64,000 bases of DNA from Hyaloscypha bicolor E (Eukaryota > Ascomycota > Leotiomycetes > Helotiales > Hyaloscyphaceae). The notes below the pieces were generated by a model, which saw only the letters and a list, made by a program, of their open reading frames with translations, was not told the origin of the DNA and searched no databases. Every line of letters begins with the position of its first letter. The stretch's first letter is position 1. Location: contig NW_020194627.1 in NCBI RefSeq assembly GCF_002865645.1, positions 992,001 through 1,056,000 of the forward strand. The letters are read 5' to 3'. Below are positions 63,787 through 64,000 of the stretch, piece by piece. Position numbers and translations under genes: made by a program.

Positions 63787-64000
63787 ATAGTTTCTTATAT
63801 TCTAGTTTTCTCTTTTTTAGTTTTAAATTATTTTTATAAAAGACCTTTTATTTTACTTTTTGAGTCCTAAATACTATACTTATAATAGTTAATATAGGTT
63901 TCTTAGGCTCTTTCTTAAAAATATATTTCTTAGAAATATATAAGAATATAATATTAGAAATAAACTTAACTAGAATAGCTTCTATTTTCTTATATTTCTT

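Larger units (their letters stand above)
50593..63887 (+). mobile_element. Gypsy-1B, inserted in Gypsy-1C gag; hosts a Copia-2 solo LTR and Gypsy-2
   Basis: This plus-strand element is flanked by ATTAA (50588-50592) and GTTAA (63888-63892), a target duplication differing by one G-to-A change. Subtracting Gypsy-2 and the Copia-2 solo LTR leaves about 6,668 bp, the family length. The LTRs are 50593-50866 and 57289-57466 joined to 63792-63887; the latter sum to 274 bp, exactly the 5' LTR length. Confidence 0.92.
57289..63887 (+). repeat. Gypsy-1B 3' LTR, split by Gypsy-2
   Basis: The parts are 57289-57466 and 63792-63887 (63787-63791 is the target duplication). The sum of 274 bp equals the 5' LTR. 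A polypurine tract (AAAAAAAAGAAATAA) precedes it at about 57274-57288. Confidence 0.9.
45804..64000 (-). mobile_element. Gypsy-1C, RIP-degraded, hosting Gypsy-1B; continues past window
   Basis: The minus-strand element begins (3' LTR) at 45804 inside Gypsy-3. It runs leftwards-coded through integrase, RT and protease to 50592, is interrupted by Gypsy-1B (50593-63887), and resumes in gag at 63888-64000. The continuation matches Gypsy-1D near 38930-39030 across the gap. The pentamer to its left is TCTAT (45799-45803). The right end is outside. Confidence 0.9.

Noticed and set aside
1..64000. CRISPR-like regularly spaced repeats
   Set aside because: The tandem arrays found (7, 10, 17, 20 and 27 bp) are directly adjacent units without unique spacers, and the genome is eukaryotic.
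1..64000. tRNA or rRNA genes
   Set aside because: No stretch with a recognisable A-box/B-box pair or conserved rRNA core was seen by eye. A covariance-model search would be needed to exclude a degenerate tRNA.

Overview
This window looks like a piece of a filamentous ascomycete genome (Pezizomycotina) with bipartite, isochore-like composition. A gene island of about 7.5 kb (about 22.44-29.94 kb) has near-normal base composition, short spliceosomal introns (47-82 bp, GT..AG, CTRAY-like branch points) and fungal-type multidomain proteins. The remaining ~56 kb is extremely AT-rich, has almost no open frames and is saturated with TA dinucleotides and TAA/TAG codons. That is the signature of repeat-induced point mutation (RIP, C-to-T mainly at CpA). 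The species cannot be named from the sequence.

Left flank (1-22.44 kb). This is a nest of RIP-inactivated LTR retrotransposons. A Copia-1 3' end (1-846) sits in the 5' LTR of a chromodomain Gypsy (Gypsy-1A). A complete Copia-1 (6668-13623, minus, 171-bp LTRs, TSD ATATT) sits in the Gypsy-1A chromodomain. Gypsy-1A abuts a Copia-2 fragment (14296-15535), which is followed by a complete Copia-2 (15536-21838, minus, TSD ATATT).

Gene island. A barely mutated 201-bp solo LTR (22496-22696, TSD CTACC) marks the left edge. It is followed by the C-terminal half of a dynamin-like GTPase pseudogene (plus strand). Next are two apparently intact, divergently transcribed genes: a 632-aa DUF7708/STAND (NLR-like) protein on the minus strand (23404-25464) and a 760-aa DUF7025-like AAA+ ATPase on the plus strand (26172-28829). 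They share a ~0.7-kb promoter region with a 17-bp tandem repeat. The N-terminal GTPase half of a dynamin pseudogene (minus) closes the island. The two dynamin halves are nearly complementary and point inwards, as expected if an inversion broke one gene and carried the two intact genes between its breakpoints.

Right flank (29.94-64 kb). This is a second nest: minus-strand Gypsy-1D, split by a Copia-2 (31801-38264) and carrying a 3.2-kb deletion; Gypsy-3 (39808-45803, plus) with two short solo LTRs in it; and minus-strand Gypsy-1C from 45804 past the window end. Gypsy-1C contains Gypsy-1B (plus), which contains a Copia-2 solo LTR and a complete Gypsy-2 (57467-63786). Most insertions are supported by matching 5-bp target duplications and by exact restoration of the host sequence.

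The intact cargo is therefore one divergent pair, a STAND-like protein and an AAA+ ATPase, both from families that are expanded and variable in filamentous fungi. No function is proven here. No tRNA, rRNA, CRISPR or telomeric repeat was seen. All exon boundaries are read by eye from splice signals and frame.
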